A DNA stretch of 64,000 bases from Desertifilum tharense IPPAS B-1220 (GTDB lineage Bacteria; Cyanobacteriota; Cyanobacteriia; Cyanobacteriales; Desertifilaceae), in the NCBI RefSeq assembly GCF_001746915.1, contig NZ_MJGC01000121.1, forward strand, positions 62,001 to 126,000, read 5' to 3'. Positions 54,045 to 61,655 of the stretch are shown here, in pieces. Both the position numbers and the translations under genes were made by a program. The notes beneath the pieces are model-generated. The model did not search any database, was not told where the DNA came from, and saw only the letters and a program-made list of their open reading frames with translations. Numbering within the stretch: the first letter of the stretch is position 1; every line of letters starts with the position of its first letter.

Positions 54045-55343
54045 TTAGCTATATTGCTCGCTCGATCTCGTTTCTGTTTCGAGGTTAAATAATACTTTTA
54101 AGGTTTCCATTGCGTGTCGTCTGGCTTCAATATCCTGCTGCGCTCTGAGTTGAACCATTGGATCGTGCAAAATTTTATTGACTATGCCGCGCGTTAAAGC
54201 CTCGATCACTTCTTGATGTTTTTCGGCAAATTCTGACCCTAAACGAGATAGCGCTTTTTCTAATTCTTGTTCGCGAATGGTTTCAATTTTATCTCTGAGA
54301 CTGTTGATGGTAGGAACCGTCTCTAAACTCCGCCACCAAACGATAAAGGCTTCGCACTCTTCTTCAAGCAGAACTTCCGCTTCCATCGCCATTTGACGGC
54401 GGCTTTCTTGGTTTTGCGCCACCACAGCCTTCAAATCGTCTACGTTAAAAGCATGAACCCCCATCACTTGATTCACATCTGCATCCACATTACGCGGTAC
54501 AGAAATATCAAATAGCATCAGGGTACGCTGACTTTGTAAAACAGGTTCTAATTTGGCGCGGTTGAGTAAGGGTTGCGTTGCAGAGGTACTGGTAAACACT
54601 AAATCCGATTCTGCCACAATGCTCATCATCTCCGAGAGCAGACAAACGCGGATTTCCACCTCGCGGAACTGGGCGGCTAATTCTTCGGCGCGGGGTAAAG
54701 AGCGGTTGAGAATACAAATTTGGGTTGCGCCTTTGGCAATCAGGTGCTGTACCAGCAGGCGAGACATTTTCCCGGCCCCTAGGATCGCCACGCGACAAGC
54801 CGAAAGGTTGGGAACCTTGATTTGAGCCAGTTCCACGGCTGCCGAACTAATGGAAACGGCCCCAGTGCCAATGCTGGTTTCAGTTCGTACCCGTTTCCCG
54901 GCGGTGAGGGCTTGTTTCAGCAGGCGGTTGAGAATCCGCCCCACCCCTTTGTACTGCTGGCCGAGTTTATGGGCTTGTTTAACTTGGGCCAGAATTTGAC
55001 CTTCCCCTAATACCAAGCTATCGAGTCCGGCTGAGACGCGCATCAGGTGCATGACGGCATCTTCGTGGAGCAGGATAAACAGGTGGGGGCGCAGGTGATG
55101 GACGGGAACTTTACTATGTTCGGCTAAGAATTGGGTGAGTTCGGCAACGCCTTGTTGGGTTTCGCTGGTGACGATGTAAATCTCTAGGCGGTTGCAAGTG
55201 CTGAGAATGGCGACTTCTTCAATGTGCGGGTAAGACAGTAAATGCGCGATCGCCCCTTCAACTTGCGGTTCGGGGATACTCAACTTTTCCCGCACTTCAA
55301 CGGGTGCTGTTTTGTGACTTAAACCGACTACTGCAATGTTCAT
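54045..55343 (-). CDS. hemA: Glutamyl-tRNA reductase
   Basis: The 432-residue protein reduces Glu-tRNA(Glu) to glutamate-1-semialdehyde, first step of tetrapyrrole (heme, chlorophyll, bilin) synthesis. The N-terminal domain starts MNIAVVGLSHKTAPVEVREKL and has the nucleophile C50 (STCNRLEIY). It is followed by the NADPH domain (about 165-310, GAGKMSRLL) and the C-terminal dimerisation helix (about 340-430). Length is standard for cyanobacteria. Same strand as and 95 bp from the downstream end of glpX. Confidence 0.96.
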   Translation of the reverse strand: MNIAVVGLSHKTAPVEVREKLSIPEPQVEGAIAHLLSYPHIEEVAILSTCNRLEIYIVTSETQQGVAELTQFLAEHSKVPVHHLRPHLFILLHEDAVMHLMRVSAGLDSLVLGEGQILAQVKQAHKLGQQYKGVGRILNRLLKQALTAGKRVRTETSIGTGAVSISSAAVELAQIKVPNLSACRVAILGAGKMSRLLVQHLIAKGATQICILNRSLPRAEELAAQFREVEIRVCLLSEMMSIVAESDLVFTSTSATQPLLNRAKLEPVLQSQRTLMLFDISVPRNVDADVNQVMGVHAFNVDDLKAVVAQNQESRRQMAMEAEVLLEEECEAFIVWWRSLETVPTINSLRDKIETIREQELEKALSRLGSEFAEKHQEVIEALTRGIVNKILHDPMVQLRAQQDIEARRHAMETLKVLFNLETETRSSEQYS

Positions 55344-55438
55344 TATATTAATGGCTAATTGCTAATGGCTAATTGCTAATTGAGAACTGAGAATGAAAGG
55401 CGATCGCCATTCCATCCTCAATTCTTCCTATTGGCAGG

Positions 55439-56479
55439 CTATTTCAATTGCAGCGCCCGTGGCTCATCAAACATGTGAATGGTATCCACAAAGCGAGCAG
55501 TCCGAGACTGGCTAGAAATAACAAGGCTTTGCGTCCGAGCGCCGCCACCGAAGAAGCGCACGCCTTCCATTAAGTTACCCGGAGTGATGCCGCAAGCTGC
55601 AAACAGAACCGTTTCGCCAGAGGCGAGTTCTTCCGCATCATAGACTTTATCAGGGTCATTAATCCCCATGTCTTTGAGTCGAGCCAGGTTGCTTTCTTTG
55701 CTTTCGCCGATCAAGCCTGTTTTCACTACCTCTGGATCGTAGATCAATTGACCTTGGAAGTGGCCGCCCAAGCAACGCATTGCTGCTGCTGAAATCACCC
55801 CTTCAGGAGCCGCACCAATCCCCATCAGCGCGTGAATGTTGGTGCCTGCAAAGCCGCAACAAATGGCCGCAGACACGTCACCATCGCTAATCAACCGGAC
55901 TCTGGCTCCGGCTTCGCGGATTTCTTGGATGAGTTCTTTGTGACGGGGACGATCCATCACCACTACAACTAATTCCTCGACGGCGCGATCCATGCACTCA
56001 GACATGATTTTCAGGTTTTCGGTTGCGGATTTGCTAATATCCACTTTGCCTTTCGCAACCGCCGGAGCTGCCAGTTTCTTCATGTAGAAGTCTGGCGCAG
56101 CGAATAAGCCGCCTTTTTCAGAGATGGCTAATACGGCCATTGAACCATTTTGCCCGTAAGCCACTAGGTTAGTGCCTTCGCAGGGGTCAACGGCGATGTC
56201 AATTTCAATCAGTTCGTCAGGATTGCAGAAATCTTTGGCATCTTCGCGGGTACAAATGCCCACTTCTTCCCCAATGTAGAGCATCGGTGCATCGTCGCGC
56301 TCGCCTTCACCGATGACGATTCGACCGCGCATATGAATTCTGTTCATCCGCTCGCGCATCGCTTCTACTGCAACTTGATCGGCGGTGTTTTTCTCACCTT
56401 TTCCCATCCAGCGTGCAGAGGCGAGGGCGGCTTGCTCGACTACTTCGATAATTTCTAAGCCAAGTGTACTTTCTAGCAC
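55439..56479 (-). CDS. glpX: Class II fructose-1,6-/sedoheptulose-1,7-bisphosphatase
   Basis: The 346-residue, GlpX-type phosphatase is the main Calvin-cycle F/SBPase in cyanobacteria. Visible motifs are SARWMGKGEKNTADQVAVEAMRE, GEGERDDAPMLYIGEEVG, VDPCEGTNLVAYGQNGSMAV and GIGAAPEGVISAAAMRCLGG. The Lys/Arg-rich active site and length match the family. The gap to hemA contains short AATTGCTAATGGCT repeats. Upstream is a 212-bp gap with no reading frame. Confidence 0.95.
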   Translation of the reverse strand: MLESTLGLEIIEVVEQAALASARWMGKGEKNTADQVAVEAMRERMNRIHMRGRIVIGEGERDDAPMLYIGEEVGICTREDAKDFCNPDELIEIDIAVDPCEGTNLVAYGQNGSMAVLAISEKGGLFAAPDFYMKKLAAPAVAKGKVDISKSATENLKIMSECMDRAVEELVVVVMDRPRHKELIQEIREAGARVRLISDGDVSAAICCGFAGTNIHALMGIGAAPEGVISAAAMRCLGGHFQGQLIYDPEVVKTGLIGESKESNLARLKDMGINDPDKVYDAEELASGETVLFAACGITPGNLMEGVRFFGGGARTQSLVISSQSRTARFVDTIHMFDEPRALQLK

Positions 56480-56691
56480 GGTATCTCTCCCACTGAGTCT
56501 ATGAAACGCTTGTATCTAGCCAATTTCAGTGACCAGTCTATCAGAATGAGGGATACCCTTTATCAGAGGTAGGCACTCGGTTTGTGTAAAGTTTTGCTGC
56601 TAAGGGTGCGAGGAGCAAGATGGGGTTGGCGTTTAAGGTTCTTAAAAGACCTGCTTAAAATAAAGACGGGTCTGGCTCAACAGGGGATGCA

Positions 56692-56940
56692 ATGCCTCAT
56701 ACTTTAACGGTAATAGCATGGATGGCGATCGCCATCTTGGGCGGGACGGCTGCTATTTTGGGCAGTCTCATGAGTCTGGGGGCGCTGTTGTTGTGGCTGG
56801 TTCCCCATCGCCAGCAGCAGAGTTCTTGGCCGTCTCGCTTAAAATTATTGGGGATTGCAGGGGCGATCGCGCTTTTCGGGATTTTACTCCTGTTGGCGGT
56901 TCCTTTCCCCTACCTCAACCCCGGAGAATCGCCTTTGTAG
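56692..56940 (+). CDS. Small two-helix membrane protein
   Basis: The 82-residue protein has two hydrophobic segments (about 7-37 and 52-72) joined by RQQQSSWPSRLK. The sequence is ordinary for a small integral membrane protein; I recognise no family. It ends 11 bp before the mini-MscS gene on the same strand, suggesting one operon. Its overlapping alternative frame was rejected. Confidence 0.65.
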   Translation: MPHTLTVIAWMAIAILGGTAAILGSLMSLGALLLWLVPHRQQQSSWPSRLKLLGIAGAIALFGILLLLAVPFPYLNPGESPL

Positions 56941-56951
56941 CGCGTGAATCG

Positions 56952-57488
56952 ATGTTTATGGATCTAGCGATCGCAAATTTCCTCAGCCGAATTCTACTCT
57001 TTATTCCCCAACTTGGATTAAGCCTCCTCATTTTTGGCGCGTTTTGGTTTGCCAGCATTCTCAGCCGCAAGCTCATCCTCCGCTTTGCCCATCGCGTCAA
57101 CCTCAATATTGATATTCTCAACCTATTAGAACAAACCACCAAAATTTCGCTTTTATTCTTTGGAGCCTTAACCGCATTGGGGACATTAGGAATCGATGTT
57201 TCTGCCCTAGTTGCCGGTCTGGGCTTAACTGGATTTGCCCTCGGTTTAGCTCTTAAAGATATTGTTTCTAATTTACTTTCTGGCGTATTAATCCTGATTT
57301 ATCAACCCTTTCGGCGTAACGATTGGATTAAAGTTGGCCCCACCGAAGGAAAAGTTTTGCAAATCGATCTGCGCTATACCACATTACAAGCTGATAATCA
57401 AAAAATTTTAATTCCCAATTCATCCTTATTTACCAATACGATTTGTATTATTGACAAAGAAGAAAAAATCAAGATTATACAACCCTAA
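56952..57488 (+). CDS. Mini-MscS mechanosensitive channel
   Basis: The 178-residue protein is called from ATG 56952 (a longer frame from 56718 runs through the upstream gene). It has about three transmembrane helices (about 10-40, 55-80, 85-115), with the pore-lining helix GLTGFALGLALKDIVSNLLSGV (Gly/Ala-rich, as in MscS TM3), and the start of the beta domain PFRRNDWIKVGPTEGKVLQIDLRYTTL. It ends soon after, so the C-terminal cytoplasmic cage of MscS is missing. It may be a functional short channel or a subunit. Tight spacing on both sides indicates an operon with 56692 and 57494. Confidence 0.85.
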   Translation: MFMDLAIANFLSRILLFIPQLGLSLLIFGAFWFASILSRKLILRFAHRVNLNIDILNLLEQTTKISLLFFGALTALGTLGIDVSALVAGLGLTGFALGLALKDIVSNLLSGVLILIYQPFRRNDWIKVGPTEGKVLQIDLRYTTLQADNQKILIPNSSLFTNTICIIDKEEKIKIIQP

Positions 57489-57493
57489 AACTG

Positions 57494-58009
57494 ATGCAAA
57501 TTAAACATCTTTGGCAGCAAGACAGCAACCACCCCGATAACGCCAGCAACCTCGCCGCCATCCAACAGTGGTGGGCCAGTTTAGCCAGTCAAGAAATTAG
57601 CTGGCGACAGCGCCTTATCCCCGAAAACGGTGAAATTGAACAGATTAACTGGGAACCGCAACGCTTTGACGAGGTATTCTTATTAAATCAGCCCCAACTG
57701 CGCGGTATTACCCTCTATTGGCTCAAACCTGCTACAGAAGGGGAACGCAACATCACCCCCTATAAACTCGAACTCGATACCCTCGCCCAACACCTGTACA
57801 TCTATCCCCAAAATCAACGCGGCGTCATCATTCGCGTCGGCTTACCCGAAATTCAGTATCAAACCCTGCAACTCAAAAATGCCGAAATTGCTTTGGGTGC
57901 CAACCTCATGCTGATTCGCGATAAAGGTCAAAAAATAGAAATCAAAGTCCCTCTCAGTTCAGAGGCTCTCAGTCGCCTGCGGAAACAACTATCCTTAATA
58001 AAGGAATAG
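57494..58009 (+). CDS. Conserved hypothetical protein in the mini-MscS cluster
   Basis: The 171-residue, soluble protein starts 5 bp after the mini-MscS stop. It is mixed alpha/beta with WWASLASQEISWRQRLIPENGEIEQINWEP and a beta-rich C-terminal half (GVIIRVGLPEIQYQTLQLKNAEIALGANLMLIRDKGQKIEIKV). I recognise no motif. Translational coupling suggests it serves the channel or shares its regulation. Confidence 0.65.
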   Translation: MQIKHLWQQDSNHPDNASNLAAIQQWWASLASQEISWRQRLIPENGEIEQINWEPQRFDEVFLLNQPQLRGITLYWLKPATEGERNITPYKLELDTLAQHLYIYPQNQRGVIIRVGLPEIQYQTLQLKNAEIALGANLMLIRDKGQKIEIKVPLSSEALSRLRKQLSLIKE

Positions 58010-58037
58010 TTAAAAAACTTTACATCTTCAATTGACT

Positions 58038-58931
58038 GTGACAACTCAACTGCAACCGACTAAACCCCTAGAAAAATTTACCTGGCAATGGCGAGGTCAT
58101 CAAATTTGCTATACCGTCGCTGGCACAGGTAAACCTCTCCTCCTGTTACATGGCTTTGGGGCCTCCATTGGTCACTGGCGCAAGAACATTCCCGTCTTAG
58201 CCGAAACGGGCTATCGCGTTTTTGCCTTAGATTTACTAGGGTTTGGCAGTTCAGATAAACCCGAACTAGATTACACCCTCGACCTTTGGCAAGCATTAGT
58301 TCAAGACTTTTGGCAAGCGCATATCCAAGAACCCACCGTCTTTATTGGTAACTCCATTGGCGCATTACTGAGTTTAACCCTCGTTGCCGATAACCCGGAA
58401 ATTTCTGACGGCGGGGTTTTGATTAACTGTGCGGGAGGCCTCAACCATCGCCCCGATGAGTTGCAACTCCCCTTGCGCTTTGTGATGGGGATGTTTACCA
58501 AAATGGTGAGTTCTCCGATGACGGGGCCGTTTGTGTTTAACCGCATTCGCGCCAAAGAACGCATCCGCAATACCCTGCGCCAAGTGTATCGCAACCCTGA
58601 AGCGATTACCGATGAGTTGGTCGAGATGCTATACGAACCCTCTTGTCATCCAGGGGCCCAAAAAGTTTTTGCTTCAATTCTGAGCGCACCACCAGGGCGA
58701 TCGCCTGTAGAATTATTTCCCAAGGTGACTCAACCTCTGTTGGTCTTGTGGGGCGAGGATGACCCTTGGACGCCCATTGCAGGGGCAACGATTTATCAAA
58801 ACCTAGTGGAACAAGGCAAAGACGTTAAGTTTGTCGGGATTCCCAATGCGGGACATTGCCCCCACGACGAACACCCAGAACAGGTGAATGCTCTGATCTT
58901 AGACTGGTTGAACAGTAAACATTCTGATTGA
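58038..58931 (+). CDS. Alpha/beta-fold hydrolase
   Basis: The 297-residue protein starts at GTG 58038 (a TTG two codons upstream is an alternative). Oxyanion-hole segment HGFGASIGHW, nucleophile S106 in GNSIGA, Asp in LVLWGEDDPWTP and His in NAGHCPHDEHPE form a complete triad. It resembles cyanobacterial and plastid hydrolases of the haloalkane dehalogenase-like or pheophytinase-related group; substrate unknown. It starts 28 bp after the hypothetical gene, so it may belong to the same operon. Confidence 0.85.
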   Translation: MTTQLQPTKPLEKFTWQWRGHQICYTVAGTGKPLLLLHGFGASIGHWRKNIPVLAETGYRVFALDLLGFGSSDKPELDYTLDLWQALVQDFWQAHIQEPTVFIGNSIGALLSLTLVADNPEISDGGVLINCAGGLNHRPDELQLPLRFVMGMFTKMVSSPMTGPFVFNRIRAKERIRNTLRQVYRNPEAITDELVEMLYEPSCHPGAQKVFASILSAPPGRSPVELFPKVTQPLLVLWGEDDPWTPIAGATIYQNLVEQGKDVKFVGIPNAGHCPHDEHPEQVNALILDWLNSKHSD

Positions 58932-58962
58932 TTGATAAAATTGCTGAAAGTCCTATGAGTCA

Positions 58963-59040
58963 CGTAGGTTGGGTTAGCGCCATTCGTAACCCAACAGCAG
59001 CCAGGGTTGTGTTGGGTTTCGTACCTCAACCCAACCTACG
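58963..59040. repeat. 78-bp palindromic element with 13-bp terminal inverted repeats
   Basis: CGTAGGTTGGGTT (58963-58975) and its exact complement AACCCAACCTACG (59028-59040) bound a short spacer containing a second GTTGGGTTTCGTACC palindrome. This is the same motif family as in the 196-bp units (about 9166-9194) and near 14666. It lies in the convergent gap after the alpha/beta hydrolase. Confidence 0.7.
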
Positions 59041-59123
59041 CGACTATCCTGTAAACCTCAGTAACTTTCACCCCGCCCGGAAATCAAGTTCCGGGCTAAT
59101 CGCTTAAGTCCATTAACATAGAT

Positions 59124-59234
59124 ATCTTGCACCATTCTGATTAAGACCTGAGAAGCCAGGTTTCTCGACGAAAAATTGAGGGTTTCAGCTTGAGCAATTG
59201 CCAAGAAACCAGGTTTCTGGCACTGGTACAAGAT
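59124..59234. repeat. Dispersed MITE-like element, copy B
   Basis: 111 bp bounded by ATCTTGCACCA and TGGTACAAGAT (near-perfect inverted repeats), containing GAAACCAGGTTTCT and the inverted AGCCAGGTTTCTCG. Read on the opposite strand it matches copy A at 47621-47724 over its whole length with scattered changes. It abuts the Uma2 gene stop (59242). Confidence 0.8.
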
Positions 59235-59241
59235 CTGGGTT

Positions 59242-60045
59242 TTAATCGAGATTATCGGGGTCGATTCCCATTTCTCGCAAGCGTTCTGCTAAACGGGCGG
59301 CTTTTTGTTCGGCTTGTTCGGCGCGTTGTCTTTCCTGTTCGGTTTTGAGTTTCTCCCGTTCGGCGCGTTCGCTACCAATGAGTAACAGATTGCCGTCTTT
59401 ATCCCACCAGCGCAACCACTGCTGGGTTTGATTTTGATAAGTACCTTGCCACAGTCCTAGTTCTATCTCTAGGGGTGGGATGAAATAATGACCCCGTTCG
59501 TTGGGTGTTATGGGTTGATAGCGTCCTTCGACGAGGCGATAGGCTTCGAGTCTGTTACTGACAATTTCATAGATGGCGTAGTAGGTAATATGCAGAATTT
59601 GCTCGTAAACCCAGAATTTACCCGGTTTTTGGACTTCGCCTGCTTCTGTCATCAGCAAAGGGGTGGCGTTTCGTTCTTCCTCGCCTTTACCGCTGGCTAA
59701 TTCGATGGCGATGAGGGGAGAGATATGTTCTCGCCAAAAGACGTAGGAACGCCGATAAGAACCGCGTTCTGGTCGGGCGGAGACGTTGGGGACATAGAAC
59801 CAGTCTGGGGCGACTGCACCGGCTTCTGGGGGGTCTGTCTCGCGCCAGTAGATGCCGCTATCTTGTCCAATACAGTAACGTCCGTCTGGGTGTCGCTGTG
59901 CTAAAAGGGGGCCGAGGGAGTCGGTGAGGAGGATGCTTTGGGGATGCTCCTGAAAGTTCTTCACAAAGGTACCATCGGATTCTGGGAGTTGGGTATGGTC
60001 GGGGAAGGGTGGGGGTAAACCCAGTTCTGTGGCTGTTGGGTTCAT
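59242..60045 (-). CDS. Uma2-family PD-(D/E)XK putative nuclease
   Basis: The 267-residue protein belongs to the large cyanobacterial Uma2 family. The active-site Asp is in APDWFYVPNV, the later Glu/Lys set in IAIELASGKGEEER. The last 50 residues are a coiled coil (ERAEREKLKTEQERQRAEQAEQKAARLAERLREMGI). These genes are present in dozens of copies in filamentous cyanobacteria and their natural role is not established. Confidence 0.88.
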   Translation of the reverse strand: MNPTATELGLPPPFPDHTQLPESDGTFVKNFQEHPQSILLTDSLGPLLAQRHPDGRYCIGQDSGIYWRETDPPEAGAVAPDWFYVPNVSARPERGSYRRSYVFWREHISPLIAIELASGKGEEERNATPLLMTEAGEVQKPGKFWVYEQILHITYYAIYEIVSNRLEAYRLVEGRYQPITPNERGHYFIPPLEIELGLWQGTYQNQTQQWLRWWDKDGNLLLIGSERAEREKLKTEQERQRAEQAEQKAARLAERLREMGIDPDNLD

Positions 60046-60159
60046 GGTTGGAAATATTGTGGGACTTGTTGACGATCTTAGTCTTTGGAGAGAAATCGCG
60101 ATCGCACTCCCTTGCCTGTCTTTATCCTAGAAGTAGATGCGGATCTCGGAGGCAGAACA

Positions 60160-61038
60160 ATGGCACAATTGACGCAACGGCGATCGCAAAATGTTCAGGG
60201 TAACTTCTACGTCGATACCACCTGTATAGACTGCGATACCTGTCGCTGGATGGCCCCGGAAGTGTTTATAGAGGACGATGACCAATCCGCAGTCTATCAC
60301 CAGCCGGAGAGCGAACAGCAGCACCTCAAAGCCATGCAAGCTTTACTCGCCTGTCCGACGGCTTCAATTGGAACCGTAGAGAAACCCACGGATATTAAAG
60401 CGGTTCAATCTAGCTTTCCCATCCCCATCGCTGAAAATGTGTATCACTGCGGCTATCATGCCGAAAGTTCGTTTGGGGCGGCTAGCTATCTAATTGTCCG
60501 TCCGCAAGGGAATATTTTAGTCGATTCCCCCCGCTGGGCTTCTCCTTTAGTCAAGCAGATTGAAGAATTAGGTGGGGTAAGTTATCTCTATTTAACCCAT
60601 CGAGATGACGTTGCGGATCATCAAAAGTATGCCAACCATTTTCACTGTCAGCGGATTTTGCACCAGGATGAGATTAACGCCAACACTCAGGATGTAGAAA
60701 TTCAATTAAGCGGAACGGAACCCTATCAACTCGCCGAAGATTTGCTGATTATTCCCGTTCCCGGACATACGAAAGGGCATACGGTTTTACTCTATAACAA
60801 TCGCTTCCTGTTTACAGGCGATCATTTAGCTTGGTCTGATGAATATCAACATCTCATCGCCTTTCGGCGGGCTTGCTGGTATTCTTGGCCAGAATTGAGA
60901 ATATCGATGAAAAAGCTAACCGATTATTCTTTTGAATGGGTGTTACCCGGTCACGGTCGCCGCTATCATGCAGAGAATGCGGAGGTGATGCAACAACAAC
61001 TGCAAAAATGTATTGCTTGGATGGAGACTGTGGCTTGA
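60160..61038 (+). CDS. Ferredoxin / MBL-fold hydrolase fusion
   Basis: The 292-residue protein is called from ATG 60160 with GGAGG 8 nt upstream; a longer frame from 60085 lacks a ribosome site. The N-terminal 70 residues carry C22-x2-C25-x2-C28 and C65-P, a single [4Fe-4S] ferredoxin site. The MBL domain (about 75-290) has a variant metal motif THRDDVADH (146-154), in place of HxHxDH, then PGHTKGHT, GDHLAWS and PGHGRRYH. The fusion suggests a redox-coupled hydrolase, but the altered first motif means the metal content is uncertain. It is flanked by two Uma2 genes. Confidence 0.85.
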   Translation: MAQLTQRRSQNVQGNFYVDTTCIDCDTCRWMAPEVFIEDDDQSAVYHQPESEQQHLKAMQALLACPTASIGTVEKPTDIKAVQSSFPIPIAENVYHCGYHAESSFGAASYLIVRPQGNILVDSPRWASPLVKQIEELGGVSYLYLTHRDDVADHQKYANHFHCQRILHQDEINANTQDVEIQLSGTEPYQLAEDLLIIPVPGHTKGHTVLLYNNRFLFTGDHLAWSDEYQHLIAFRRACWYSWPELRISMKKLTDYSFEWVLPGHGRRYHAENAEVMQQQLQKCIAWMETVA

Positions 61039-61092
61039 TTTTGATTGAAAAATGACCTTTGGCACAGAGTTTAATAGCAGTGAAGGATACTG

Positions 61093-61647
61093 ATGACTTT
61101 AGCCACCCAATCCCTAACTTTAGAGGAATTCCTAAAACTTCCCGAAACTCAACCCGCTTCTGAATTTATCGATGGTGAGGTGATTCAAAAACCTATGCCA
61201 CAAGGAGAGCATAGCCTAATCCAGGTAGAACTGTGCGAGGCGATTAACCGCGCGACTAAGCCGCAGAAAATTGCGATCGCCTTTCCAGAATTGCGCTGTA
61301 CCTTTGGAGGAGACTCGATGATTCCGGATGTGGCGGTGTTTCGGTGGGAAAGAATTCCGGTTACGTCTTCTGGAAGAATTGCCAACCGCTTCGAGACTTA
61401 TCCAGATTGGTCTATTGAGATTTTAGCCCCAGATGGGAGTTTGACGAAAGTATTGGGGAAACTGCTGCACTGTTCTCAACAGGGAACCGAGTTGGGATGG
61501 TTAATCGATCCAGAGGATGAAAGTATTTTAACGATCTTCCCAGAGCAACGGGTGCAATTGTTGAGGGGGAATAGTCCGCTCCCTATTCTTAGCGGAATTG
61601 TATTGGAACTCACGGTTGCACAGGTTTTTAGTTGGTTAACGCTTTAA
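61093..61647 (+). CDS. Uma2-family PD-(D/E)XK putative nuclease
   Basis: The 184-residue protein is a compact Uma2 protein without the coiled-coil tail of the one at 59242. FIDGEVIQKPMPQGEHSLIQVEL, IPDVAVFRWERIP, PDWSIEILAPDGS and TELGWLIDPEDESILTIF give the Asp/Glu/Lys site. It starts 54 bp after the ferredoxin-MBL gene on the same strand. Function unknown beyond the nuclease fold. Confidence 0.9.
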   Translation: MTLATQSLTLEEFLKLPETQPASEFIDGEVIQKPMPQGEHSLIQVELCEAINRATKPQKIAIAFPELRCTFGGDSMIPDVAVFRWERIPVTSSGRIANRFETYPDWSIEILAPDGSLTKVLGKLLHCSQQGTELGWLIDPEDESILTIFPEQRVQLLRGNSPLPILSGIVLELTVAQVFSWLTL

Positions 61648-61655
61648 TGTCGCTG

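Noticed and set aside
56718..56951. Long mini-MscS start
   Set aside because: Runs through the upstream small-protein gene in another frame; family homology begins at the ATG 56952.
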